DNA of 64,000 nucleotides, taken from NCBI GenBank assembly GCA_013398275.1, contig VZSE01002186.1, positions 1,764,428-1,828,427 on the forward strand, given 5' to 3'. Shown piece by piece: positions 10,847-22,000 of this stretch. The position numbers and the translations under genes are program-made. The notes beneath the pieces are model-generated. The model ran no database searches. It saw only the letters and a list, made by a program, of their open reading frames with translations, and was not told the origin of the DNA. Each line of letters starts with the position of its first letter. Position 1 is the stretch's first letter. Origin of the DNA: Promerops cafer (Eukaryota; Chordata; Aves; Passeriformes; Nectariniidae).

Positions 10847-12371
10847 CTATTTCAAAAACACATCAACACAAAGCACAATTCTGAGAAAAAAACTGTAAGA
10901 AACAATCAAGTAATGCTGCAAAGTGGTCCAAGTGCATACAATATGATGGACAAACAAGAAAAAAACACTGCAGCATCCTCAGGCCCTTTATTTCCAAGAA
11001 AAGGCTTAAAACGGACAAGACAGGATTTGGCACTGAGACTTTCAGGCAGAAAGCATGGCAATGCTATAACAAAGCTTCACAATGGTCAGCTCAAAGTATT
11101 TTACTTCCAAAGATGCCTGAAGTAGTATATGTAGCAGGCTCAGTGTGAGTGGATAGCTTTGAATTTACATAGTGTGAGTGCGTTCTTTGTGGGAGATCAT
11201 TTTTCATATTAAAAAAAGTGTACAAAAAACTAAAATACATCTCTGGATCAGTATTTTAAACAATGTGGATTTGTAAGTATCACCAGGTAACTATCCTAAA
11301 GCTTTCTCTTTCCTTTGATTTACTGAGATTGCTTGAGAAAAGGCTGTGAGCCTGAAAGGTTTTACTGAATAAAGAGGAAAATACAACACAGATAATCCAG
11401 ATGGAGCCAGGGGTTTGAGGGCACTGTTGCTTGGGTGTGAGTACACAGAGGACAGGCATACATGCTCTTCTTCCTCATCCTGTTATTCCACCTGTGTATC
11501 TTGCCATCAGCTCACTCCTGCTGGTTGACCTCGGGCTGGGAACATCATTATGGACACCAACACACCCTGTGATAAATGTGGGCACATGTTTTGGGAAGAT
11601 AAAAGTGCTTCCACCAGGCACTTACAACATGGCCTGATACAGTACCAGAGGAGAAGGTGTCAAGCCTGAGGAAAATTATGCAAATCAGTCTTTATGAAAA
11701 TTATGCAGCACTTTGAAGCTTCTTGTACCTGAACAAGTGCTCTCTATTCTCTTAAATACAAGCAATACGAATGTCCCCTGGATGCTTCATTAAACTGAAA
11801 TCTCAGAACAACAGATGCTGGGACAATGTTTCACTCAGGAGAAAAGAAAAGCAGATGTTTTCTGGATTATTCCTTGGGGAGATAAAAATTAAAGAAAACT
11901 TGGGGGCTTTACCCCACCCAAAAACAGTGGCTCATTATTGAACACCTCATCTCCAATTGAGTATTTCTAGAGTGACTAAGGACCATTAGTCCATTACCAT
12001 ACTGGCCATGGGAAATCACTCACTTTCCTGTTCTGTTTCACAGACAGATTTCTATTTGCTGCTTTTCCCACTTCCTCTCCATGAAACAGTGCTGGATGAA
12101 GTAGGAGGAAAACACTGAAAGAACTTACACAGAATATTACAGGGCTGACAGCTTTATACAAGCTCATATAGAGAATTTTCTTCAGGGAAGCAACTGGGAT
12201 GCATCAAAACCAGAACACAGGCATGATGGGGATTATTTGCACATCAGGAGTTCATCTCCTCTCCAGTACTGGAAAATTGAGTAAGCCCCTGTGAGTGTAA
12301 TCATTTACAGGACTGGACCCAAAAGGATGATGCATAATGACATGTTGGCCTGAAGGAGACAAGCCTGTTAC
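10847..12371 (-). other. REPS2 intron 3
   Basis: The intron lies between exon 3 (donor CAG|GTAACA) and exon 4 (acceptor AAATAG). No repeat, RNA or coding feature was recognised. The reading frame of exon 3 runs on into the start of this intron without a stop, but GTAACA is a good donor and exon 4 is in matching phase, so the extension is not coding. Confidence 0.8.
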
Positions 12372-12520
12372 CTGTTTGTCCCCTTCATCTGTTCTTTTGT
12401 AGGAATTTTTTTCCAAAGTTGCATGTGGAACCTGAAATTTAACTCCATGAAATTCTGCTGGAGTCCCATAACGTACTTCAGTGTCATTTTTCAGCGCCAT
12501 AAATCGTGGTAGAGGCAAAT
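12372..12520 (-). CDS. REPS2: REPS2 exon 3: linker after EH1
   Basis: The acceptor is AATAAAG|AT with AG at 12522-12521, and the donor is AAACAG|GTAACA with GT at 12371-12370. The length is 149 bases: two bases complete the Asp codon begun in exon 2, then 49 full codons ending in phase 0. The peptide begins LPLPRFMALKND and ends TDEGDKQ, with a Lys/Arg/Glu-rich middle. It matches the REPS2 segment directly after the first EH domain. The acceptor has a poor polypyrimidine tract next to the AG (TTAATAAAG), but a TC-rich run (tttctctctc) sits just upstream. No frame damage is seen. It has no recognised domain and is probably a mostly disordered linker that starts the Ser/Pro-rich region. Confidence 0.94.
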
Positions 12521-14763
12521 CTTTATTAAGAGAGAGAAAAATTCAATTGAAACTACAGAACATAAGAAGCACTTTAAGCAGTGTCATCTTGTAAAACCAA
12601 TGAAAAGTTTATCTACAAAAGACTGCTAGTTATATTTTGTAACATTTTTAAGTGTGGGACCCCTTTGATTATTTTATGTCTTAATAAAAATGTGAATGTT
12701 ACACAAAGCTACATTTACTAGCTTAATATATAATATCTCCATGCAAAGAGAAAGAAGTAAGCCTTGTGCATGTTATTAAAGCAAGCAGCAAACTCATTTC
12801 CTGCCTTCAAAACCTTGCCTGTAATGAAAAGAATAGTTTCCCACAGAAACTGTGGGATAGATAAATTAATCAGTCAGGAGCACAGTATCCTCAATGCTGC
12901 CATCATAAAAGGAACAAATCAAAAATGGTAGGGTTCAGAGATCACACCAAGGCCTAGAGAGACAGCTGTGTCAAAGGGTCCCATGTTGCATCTGCTGTGC
13001 TGAGCAAGACACTGACAGTTTTTCACTCTTTAAGACAATTGCCAATTATTTTGCACAGACACCATTTATTTTTGTGCACAGTCACTCTAAAAGATCAATA
13101 CAATTAAAAATTAACAGAATGCTCAACACCAAGCAAAGCCATTCATCCATCACCTTTGTAATCTTTTACACCTACAGTTACAACCACGAAAAAAATAAAT
13201 TAGAATTTGGTACATGTTACTCACTCCACTCTAAAGGCGCTCATATATTTTCTAGAGAAAATGTAATTAGCACTGGAAGAAGTTTTATTGAAATTTTACT
13301 GAAACAGTGAGTAAGCAGGATATCAATACAAGGATATCTGCAAGTCTAAGTACAGGTACTACAAGTACCTGTTTTCATTCAAATTTGTGGATTATTTGCA
13401 TATGCTGGACTCATAAAACATAGAGAGTAAATCTCAGTCCAGGTTTCTAATTTAGTTTGTTTAGAGTTTTTGTTGGGCGGGTTTTTTTGCTTTTTTTTTC
13501 TTTTTAATTAACATCTTTTAAAGGGAGAGCAATGCAGAGAGAATGTGCAGGCTGTTCATAAGGAAAACTGACAGACAAATCCAGGCCACTCGTCTTCACT
13601 CTTGGTTCAAACTCCTGTTCCAGCACGGCACTGAACCGAACTGTGCCAGCTGCACCTGATCCCCTCCACTTGGGCAGGAGCTCTGCACCACAGGAGCTCA
13701 GCTCACCCACATCATCACGTGCTTGCCATTCTGCCCTTCCCTCCCTGGGATGGGGCAGACCTGGGAACCCCCTCCCTGTGCCCTGCAACGAACATGAATT
13801 TGACATTTCATTGCCCTTATCAGGGACAGCAGAGCAGAAGCTGTGCTGGGAGCAGTGGCCTGACTGCAGAGCTGTGGGTAGGTGCTGCCTTTCCAGCCTT
13901 CTCTCTGATCTGCGGCTGGTTGCACCGCTCCTCCAGTGGGATGGTGCAAGCACAGCCTCAGGGCATGGGCTGAACGCTCACCCAGGATATGGCAGCTCAG
14001 GGTTCAAACCTGTTCAAGCTCAAGCAAAAAGCTGTGTTTTGAAGCCTGAGCCCTGCTGAGGCAGACTGTGCATCACTGAAGCAAGAAAACTGAGTTCCTT
14101 CCAAGTTGCTATCAAGGTTTCACAGCTGAAAGGGACCTGCTTTCTCTCTTCATCGCTTGAGTTAGATAAGACTCTTTCAAGAAGCTTTCTTCTCCATCAA
14201 AAATGGTACATTTAATATTACTGTCAATTCATTGGAAAAAATAAAGCTGTTTTAAAATATATCTAACATACATTTTCATACCTATTCAAAGTAAGCACTA
14301 TGACTTTATCTCCACTACTCATTTATTTCAGCAGGATGATTTGCTAAAGCATATGAGTGTTACAATCTGCCCTCCACAGAGGGACTCCCTGACCTGCCCA
14401 TGTCCCCCACAATGTGGCTCCACCCAAAGCAGCTATCAGCTCTCACTCTGGACAGCTGTCAAGACTAGAGGCTGAAGGTGAGAGAGAAATGCACCTCCAA
14501 CACCGATCATCTGTCATTCCTGCAGCTGCTTTGTAATGCCTTTTCCAGAGCGAGATGTCATCTCAGATCTCCCATATCTGTAATCCTCTGCAATTTTCCA
14601 CCACTCACCTAGAGCACGTAACATTACCTTCCACTCCTTCTCTGCTCCTTAAAATTGTTCATGGAAACATAAGAAGAAAGAGTTTACCACCATAGAGAGC
14701 TGACAAGCATTAAAGAAAGTGAGAAACAAGTGCATAGCACTGCAAACAAAATTTGCTGCTTAC
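12521..14763 (-). other. REPS2 intron 2
   Basis: The intron lies between exon 2 (donor ATG|GTAAGC) and exon 3 (acceptor ATAAAG). A GC-richer block at about 13600-14060 is open in several frames on both strands. The composition explains the lack of stops, and no domain was recognised. Small perfect hairpins (8-9 bp arms) occur at 12839-12857 and 13352-13372 and are not obviously functional. Confidence 0.78.
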
Positions 14764-14887
14764 CATTCTTAATGCTCTCAATCCGTACTGGGAACCCTGA
14801 CTGTGCTGCTGCAATTAACTTCAAAGCAATGTAAAATTGAGCAGGGCCAAAATAACCCACACGCTTGGCTCCACAAACTTCTGTAAT
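14764..14887 (-). CDS. REPS2: REPS2 exon 2: end of EH domain 1
   Basis: The acceptor is a pyrimidine-rich tract ending TTAG at 14889-14888, and the donor is AATG|GTAAGC with GT at 14763-14762. The exon has 124 bases, starts in phase 0 and ends one base into a codon. It encodes 41 residues beginning ITEVCGAKRV and including GYFGPAQFYIALKLIAAAQ, the second half of the N-terminal EH domain of REPS2. The EF-hand loop expected here has no DxDxDG pattern (CGAKRVGYFGP instead), so this EH domain should not bind calcium through that loop. This degeneracy is a family feature, not damage. The next codon is completed by exon 3 (G|AT, Asp). The preceding coding sequence, expected to supply the first EH helix pair, is not visible and probably lies in the gap about 34 kb upstream. 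Confidence 0.95.
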
Positions 14888-16169
14888 CTAAGAGAGAAGA
14901 GACACATGGTCAGTTAAATGCATTTCACTCTTCCAGATGTCAACATCTCCACATAAACAAAGAAAAAACTTTAAAGACACAAAATACTTGTTGTATTTGA
15001 AGTTTTCTACTACACGTATTTGTTTCAACTCAGAACATTAGTACACCGGAGACGGGTTGGTAGTTGTTATGCTTTTCAGAAGCACTGCTGCTTAACACTG
15101 CCATCCCAAAACAAGTTATGGGTGTTCATGCTATATAAGATTTTAACAACAGGGGAAATAAAAAGTTCTTAAGTACCCTGTCCAGTAAAACGTTTCCACC
15201 AGAGAAGCTGTGATTTCTTTAGAAAATTATACTTAATATTAGCCCTAACAACAACAGATAATTACCGTAACTGGAACATAAACACAACAAAAGACCCCAG
15301 CACACCACTTGAGCAAAATTAACATAGTCTCAGCAGTGAAGTTTAAATTCTATGTATACTTCATTATTTGCTTCACTCTGCCACTTTTATGAAGCAAAGA
15401 GCACCATGTTCACACACAGACAATGCCTAAACAAACAGCAGATACCATCAGATTTTAAGCAGAGGCGCCACTTCTCCCATGCCTGGAGCTCCCAGATGTT
15501 CACAAACCTCAGACAAGCATCGGTGTTAGAACAAAACTCCATTTGCCCCAGACATAATAGGAAATCTCAAATTGTTTTCCTGAAAATACACCTAGATTAG
15601 CAATGTCTATTGGTGCAGCCTCTGTGACCGTTCTCCATGGGAAAGTGTTGCTTTTGGAAAGCCATGTCTATGGATTGGCTCCCAAGCTGCAACAGCATGA
15701 CAGAAAGTATTCAGCTGCATATAAGCAAATAGCACAAATGAATAGTCTATTTTTTCTGATTTATTTTTATATGTATATATACACATACATACATAGCAGC
15801 AAAATGTCAGGTCAAACAATTACTGAGGAAATCAAATGTTTTGGAATGATAATTCTTACTAATCATAGACAATTGTTTTCAAGCAAACCTTTTCTTCTCT
15901 GGATGTGGCCTCTGCTTTGACCGAATGAACTTTGGCTACTTTCTCTTCCTGCAAGTTTCAGACTTGGTCACAAGACACATCAAATAGTTTTTTTCTCTTA
16001 CTGCTTGATGAAAAAGGAGATTGAGTCTCTGTATAAGGACAGTTTCAATTAACCAGAAGCATTTGTCATTCTCTTTCCTCTACTTTTTTCTCTGTTACTG
16101 TGGCCTTTTCATTCTGTCCTTCTCTCTATCACTGGCCTTGCTTCTTTTATTTTCCAGTGGGAAGGCAAG

Positions 16170-16790
16170 GCATTTGGGATGTGCCTGAGACGGATGACTG
16201 GGCACACCTTTGGTACGCTTTTTGAGCTCCAAAGCAGGGTTCTCCCCCTTGCTCCTGGATGCTCCCAGTTCACTCAGTCCCACTGCCCACACCACCCACT
16301 CCAGCATGGTCCTTCCCCAGCCAGCAGCCCTGGCTCTGCCTGGGGCAGTGGTGTGGAGCACAGACAACTGGACCGTGGACACGGAACACGCGCGGCAGCT
16401 GCACTTCAGACGGCTCCTCATGGGCAAAGCCTCCAGGCACGCCAGGACCCGGCAGCTCTGGGGACAACGCAGCTGGGGCAGGTGTGAGAGAAGCCACCAG
16501 CTTATTCAACAGCCTGGGGAGAAGCAGATGGAGAAGGGGCACAACCAAGCTGAAATTCAATCTCGGTTCACAGCTCTGGTCTGTTATGGGAGATGTTTGT
16601 TACAAAAACGCCAGCGCTGAACAGGGCAGTTGGCAAAAGCTGGGCCCCCACCAGCAGCCAGGCCCTCCCATGGAGGCCACGGGTGCTCAGCTCCTGCGTG
16701 ACCCACGGGCAGTGCCTGGGGTGGCTCCTGCTGTGGGGCAGAAAGGGCACACAAAGTCCCTGGGTGTGCCTATAGGGTATACCCACTAGG
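16170..16790. other. GC-rich block in intron 1, open in several frames
   Basis: GC content rises sharply compared with its surroundings, and CpGs appear (GAACACGCGCGGCAGC near 16385). Frames of about 100-176 codons are open on both strands, for example plus-strand 16210-16620 and 16259-16789. Being open in several frames at once is what GC-rich non-coding DNA does, and no domain or family is recognisable. Possibilities are an old retrocopy, part of an unrecognised repeat, or a regulatory island. The sequence alone does not decide. Confidence 0.3.
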
Positions 16791-18111
16791 GACTTTTCTC
16801 CTCTCGGGCTCTTTTCCTGCCATGGCTAGGCTTCCTGCCCTGCCTATGCTTGCTGACATGGAGCAACAGTGTTACCATGATAGCTTTTCTCTCATGGCTG
16901 CTGGAAAAAGGCAATACCGACCAGCTGGGACTTTCACAGAGGTGCTACTACCTTCCTGAAGAGTTCACTTTCCATATATTTTCTATACTTTGAAATATTA
17001 AGATTGTTGAATGCTGCTAATGCTCTGCTTGCTCCTCATATGGAAACATGAACATTTTATTCTGAACAAGCAGACTAAAAGTTTTTACCAAGGACATCTC
17101 ATCCCTCAAAAATACAGTGATGTTTCTCAAGTACACTTATAGCCAACCAACCAGAAACTGCCTCTCTGGAATTTTGCTTTTTGATGATAACAACAGAAAT
17201 AAACTCTGTAGACACAAGCTTCTGTTATTTGCGCAACCAGACTCTGAATTCATTGTTAATGGTCCAGAGCAAAAGATGGAAGCTGACAGAGCAGTCAAAT
17301 TTATTACACAATAAATTGTGGGTATTTATATAGATTAATTGCAGGTACAGGCATTTACTTGCATCAGGTTTCTTGTCCAGTTAAAGGACAGGGTCTTGGC
17401 TTCCTTCCAGCCAGCATTGCACACTATCTGCATCAGAACCCTGCTTAGAGGTGCCAACAGAGCAGCCCCTCTCTCCAGCAACCACAGAAGTTGGTAGCAG
17501 ATTAGCCTTTATCCAAAAGTAAATCCTCAGAACATGCTGCCTGCTCCAATTTCCACAGCAGCTTAAATTGAACACTGCATTATTTTTTTGCTTCCTGGTT
17601 TTACCTTTCACAGGGTCAGTGCACATAGCTTTTTGATGGGCAGATTACACTTAGTGATACACAATTCTGAAATTAAGCTAGTTTGTGTGATACACTATTA
17701 GGAGTCTCCCAAGCTCCATCCAAGTTAAAGGCACTGCATATGAATGTGATATGGTAATTTTCATTTAAATCCTTGAATCTGTTGTCAGTTTGGGCTGCAT
17801 GCTTTTTAGCAAGCCAGCAAGGAAAGAACTGGTATGTTCTGCTTGGGCACTGCTAAACAGACACACATATAAATCAAAACAACTTGCACGCCTTGATACT
17901 TCAAGAGATTTTAATGCAGAACTATTGACTGTCCATTTATATTACAATTTTTCCTTTGATTCTCCAGCAGAAAATTGTAATCCTCCAGTGATAGTGAAAT
18001 ATTGAAGAAAAGTGTAATGAAGAATGTATTGGAAAGAATTTTTCATGGTGGTGGGTTACTGATGCTGCTTGCCAAATCTAACCTCAGGATGATAAACAGA
18101 GTTAGTCCAAA

Positions 18112-18500
18112 ATCACTCATAACCACAGAACGGCTGGGGTTAGAAGCGACCTCTGGAGATCCTCGAGTCCAATCTCCTTGCTCAGGAGATCAGGATCACC
18201 TAGAGCTGGTTGTACAGGATTGCACACAGGAAGGTTTCAAAAATGTCCAGAGAAGGAGAATGTGCCATTCTCACAGTAAAGAAGCTTTCCTCATATTCAG
18301 AAGGAACTGCCCGTGTTTTTCTTTGTGCCTGTTGCCCCTTGTCCTGTTACCAGGCACCACCAGGAAGCCTGGCTCCATCCTCTTGACACCTCCCTTCAGA
18401 TACTTACATAGATAAAATCCCCTCTCCATCTTCCTCAGGTTAAACAGGCCCCTCAGTCCCCTCCTGAGAGATGCTCCAGTCCCCTGATCATCTTTGGAGC
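18112..18500 (-). mobile_element. CR1 LINE 3' part (second subfamily)
   Basis: The plus strand reads as a reversed CR1 tail (CACAGAACGGCTGGGGTTAG), then GACCTCTGGAGATCC, GTCCAGAGAAGGAGAATG, CACAGTAAAGAAG and GATGCTCCAGTCCCCTGATC. This is the 3' UTR and the very end of ORF2 of a CR1 type different from the copies at 1441 and 2455. The element is on the minus strand. About 40 bases to the right, an endonuclease piece in the same orientation begins, so the two are probably one copy that lost its centre. Confidence 0.88.
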
Positions 18501-18540
18501 AGTGATGCTTGAACTTTAACCACTTGGACCCATCCCATAC

Positions 18541-19015
18541 CTTCTAGACCCCTACCCCATGGGATTCCTCCTTCAGATCCCTGAAGAGGCCAAACTTAGC
18601 GCTCCTGAAATCCAGGGCAGGGACCCTACCTTTTGCCCTGTTTCCTCCACACAGGTTCTTGAACTCCACCACGTCATGGTCACTGCAGCCAAGGCTGCCC
18701 CAACCTTCACATCCCAAACCAGTCCTTCTTTCTTCATTAGTACAAGATGTAGCACCACACCTCTCCATGCTGGCTCCTCCACTACTTGTATCAAAAACTG
18801 ATCACCAGCGCTCTGCAGGACTCTCCTGGACTGTGTGCCCAGGTGTGCTGTCTTTCCAGAAGACACCAGAGTGGTTGAAGAAGGTGGTGAAGGCTTGTGA
18901 TCATGAGGGTACTTCCAGCTGTCTGTACAAGGCCTCTTCAACTCCTTCTCCTGATCAGGTGGCCTGCAGCAATATTCCAGTCATGGAAAATTGCCCTGTT
19001 CAATGGTTTGTGAGG
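18541..19015 (-). mobile_element. CR1 LINE endonuclease-domain remnant
   Basis: On the minus strand the peptides FLIQVVEEPAWRGVVLHLV, EGLVWDVKVG and, one frame over, GSLGCSDHDVVEFKNL and KFGLFRDL match the apurinic-endonuclease part of CR1 ORF2, including its characteristic SDH motif. Frameshifts separate these pieces, so it is inactive. It lies upstream, in element orientation, of the 3' part at 18112-18500. The reverse-transcriptase region that should separate them is missing. Confidence 0.85.
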
Positions 19016-22000
19016 CAAAAACACTGCTGAGTAGACAATGGGTTTTCAGTAGGTAGCCTTAACACACTTGTTCTGTAGAGGAATCGCACCACATTCTCTA
19101 CCAAGCACCCATAAGAAGGGGAGAAAGAGCAAGATCTATAAGCTTGCACACCTTCTGACAGGTCAGAAGTTTTTCTAGGGTTGTAAAAATATATACTTTT
19201 TAGTAAGTATTAAAAAACAAATCTCCAATTCATAAACATTAAAATTTGAAATGGATCCATGAGCTCTTCAGAAGAGTTGCTGTTTGAAACCACTGTGCTC
19301 CACGCAAACTTCTAATAGAAAAGCTCTACATCTTCAGGTACTGGAACACAGAGCAGATTTTTGTATTTTTTATCCACTTACTGCTCTGCTCTATTGGCTG
19401 ACAGCAAGTGTTATTTTTATAATTGCTCCTTGAAGACATCCCACATGAAGCAGCTTTTCCCAGCCCAATCTGACATTGTTCCAGCTCTCCCCAGTTCTCT
19501 CCAAACAAGTTTCCACTGCAGCCTCCAAGAGCACTGACCTCACCAACACAATGGGCAGGTCTAATTTAGATTGCAAAAACTAAACTTCAGAAACTGAGTA
19601 TGAGCTGAGAGCTGAAGTTTGTTTTCCATAAGTAGAAAAAGGAGTATAATCAGAAATAATTATACCCTAATCCTATGGACAGGATGAAATGGTCATGCTG
19701 TAGCCTCAAGGCAAAGGTAGACCTGGGACTTTTGCTTTTTCATTTAGCTGCTGTGGCATCCTCTGTTTCAGGCTGGCACATGATTTTTGTCTGTTCTCTG
19801 TCACTCTGCTGCTACCTGCCACATAGATGGTCACTCTTGTCATTCGTAGGCAAATCCAGCTCAAAGGCGCTCCCAACTCCGTGTGGGCTGTGGGATCCTG
19901 CGAGAGCACGTGTGAGCTGAATGAGGCACCTCATCCAGAGAGAGAAAGAAGGTGACCATCACCGGCTCCTATGTTAAAGGAAATTTTCTTGCTACAATTT
20001 CCATCTCAGCACAACCCCATAATGCATATTTATTTTATTTGTCCTTGCTCAATCTATAAGGAGGTAGAAATATTTTCCAGTTTATCAGCTGCCTCTGAAT
20101 TTTAGGGAAGGTGTAGAAAAGCTTCTGCCATTACCCAATGCACACCTCACCCAGCGCTCTCCCGAGGACAACCAGCTGTGATGCCACTGCTCAGACCTCA
20201 ACCACAGAGTGACCTCAGGCTCCCTTCTGGGTCAACCAGCCGCTTATAATAGTTTCAAAGACAAATATTTGCAGCAGTGGCTTATCAACAGCTTATCTCA
20301 AAATTGTGTCATGCATCTGACCCACTTCACCCTTTCTTTTTTTTTTTTAATTTGTGTTTACAGACTCTTTGATCTGCTTATTACAGACAAGTTTTGCTAC
20401 ATTCTTAAACAGGTATTTCTCTCTCAACGGATCATTGTTCAGACATTTGTAATACTACTTGGAGTCCAGGGATACATATCTTTTTCTTCAATATTTAAAG
20501 CAAAGTAAGAAACAACACATCAAGGATTACTGTCTGGGAAGGCATTAGGAATACTCTGGGGCATTACATTCCCAGATGTACATAGGAAGAGGCTCTGCCA
20601 TGGATTAGGTTCTTTACCTCTGCTCCATCATATCAGTGGTATTTCTGTATCTATTAATTTTATTCTGTCATCTTGTCTTTTAAAAACAGATGTTTTATCT
20701 ATTTTAGACTTTTTTAAACATCACCTGAAATGCTTACTAAAAATCAAGCTATTTTGAACAAGCAGGGTTCCAATGTTTAAAACAAAATCTAAAACAGATT
20801 AGTTTATGGCACAGAAGACAATTCATATATAGTATATTTTTAAAGAGCTAACTGTAATACATTCTCACGGTTTAAGCTTTGCATGATCATCACTTTACAT
20901 TTAAGAACACCATAATTTTAAATTGCAAGGCAAGCAACAGATAAACTGCAAAAGCTTCACAACTTCACATAACACACACAGTGCTAAAAGCAGCAGAGAG
21001 CAACCCCCTGAGTTAGGCAAAAACCTGCTGACAGCAGCATCAGCGTTTTCCTAAACTCCCTCCTCCTGGCATGACCCAGAACCATTCACATCTGCCTGCA
21101 CTAGTGCTCCATCATACCTTTGTATATCTGGGGGAAAAGCACTTTACTCTGGGAACAGGGAAACACTTTTCCATCAGCTCCAAGCAGACCATTTTACACC
21201 AACACGGAGGACCACAAGGGTCATGATTCAGTGCCGACTGTCCGCGCACGCACGGACAGCCAACAACCACCAACAGAACTGCATGAAACAAACACGAAAC
21301 CACATTCAAACAACTCCAAGTCTGACAATGAAGCTTAACAGCAGAACCATTTCATGTACTGGAAAATGCTGATTCCTCAGCAGAGGTTAAAAATAACCCC
21401 AACCTGTAACCCAGCTGGTTTCAATCTTTAAAGAGCCTGTGAGCAGGAGCAGGACAGTCACACTTGGTCAGTGCAAGGGTCTGTCCAGTCCTCTCTCTTG
21501 TATAACAGTGAGCTGTGGATGCCTAAGGAAACCCAAGCATGTGAATCATGCAGTACTTCTCTTCAAGTGGGAAGACTGGTAATGCCAGCATACCACAAGT
21601 CACAAAAATATTGATCTGAATTATACAGCTATGAGGACAGGTGAGTCAGCACTGATAAGCAAAAGATTTCAATTATTAAGGAGTGTTGGCAAGAAAATGT
21701 CTGCCAGGGAATAAAGGTTGCTGATGCATGCTAATACTTATAACCACTGAAATACACCTGAAAGAAATGCCACCTCCCGTGCTCAACCTTTTGTCTTTAA
21801 TATACAAAGGCTACTCAACCATTTACCTGCATGTGATGTGGAAAAGCTGGACACTTTCATCTCCTGTCAGTCTCACAGGGGAGTTTAAGAAGCCCCATTC
21901 CTGAGAAACATCTGACAATTGCCACACCAAGTAAATTATTTTTGTGATAACAATGCCTACAGCATTAGGTCAGAGGTTGTTACATACATTTGCTGATACT

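Noticed and set aside
12252..12371. Continuation of the exon 3 frame into the intron as coding sequence
   Set aside because: A good GT donor follows CAG in the family position and the next exon is in matching phase.
13605..13617. tRNA B-box-like word GGTTCAAACTCC, and similar words near 4243 and 13998
   Set aside because: No matching A box or cloverleaf could be formed around them.
13504..14059. Overlapping open frames of 138-149 codons on both strands in intron 2
   Set aside because: They are open in several frames together, GC-rich and without recognisable domains, so most likely non-coding.
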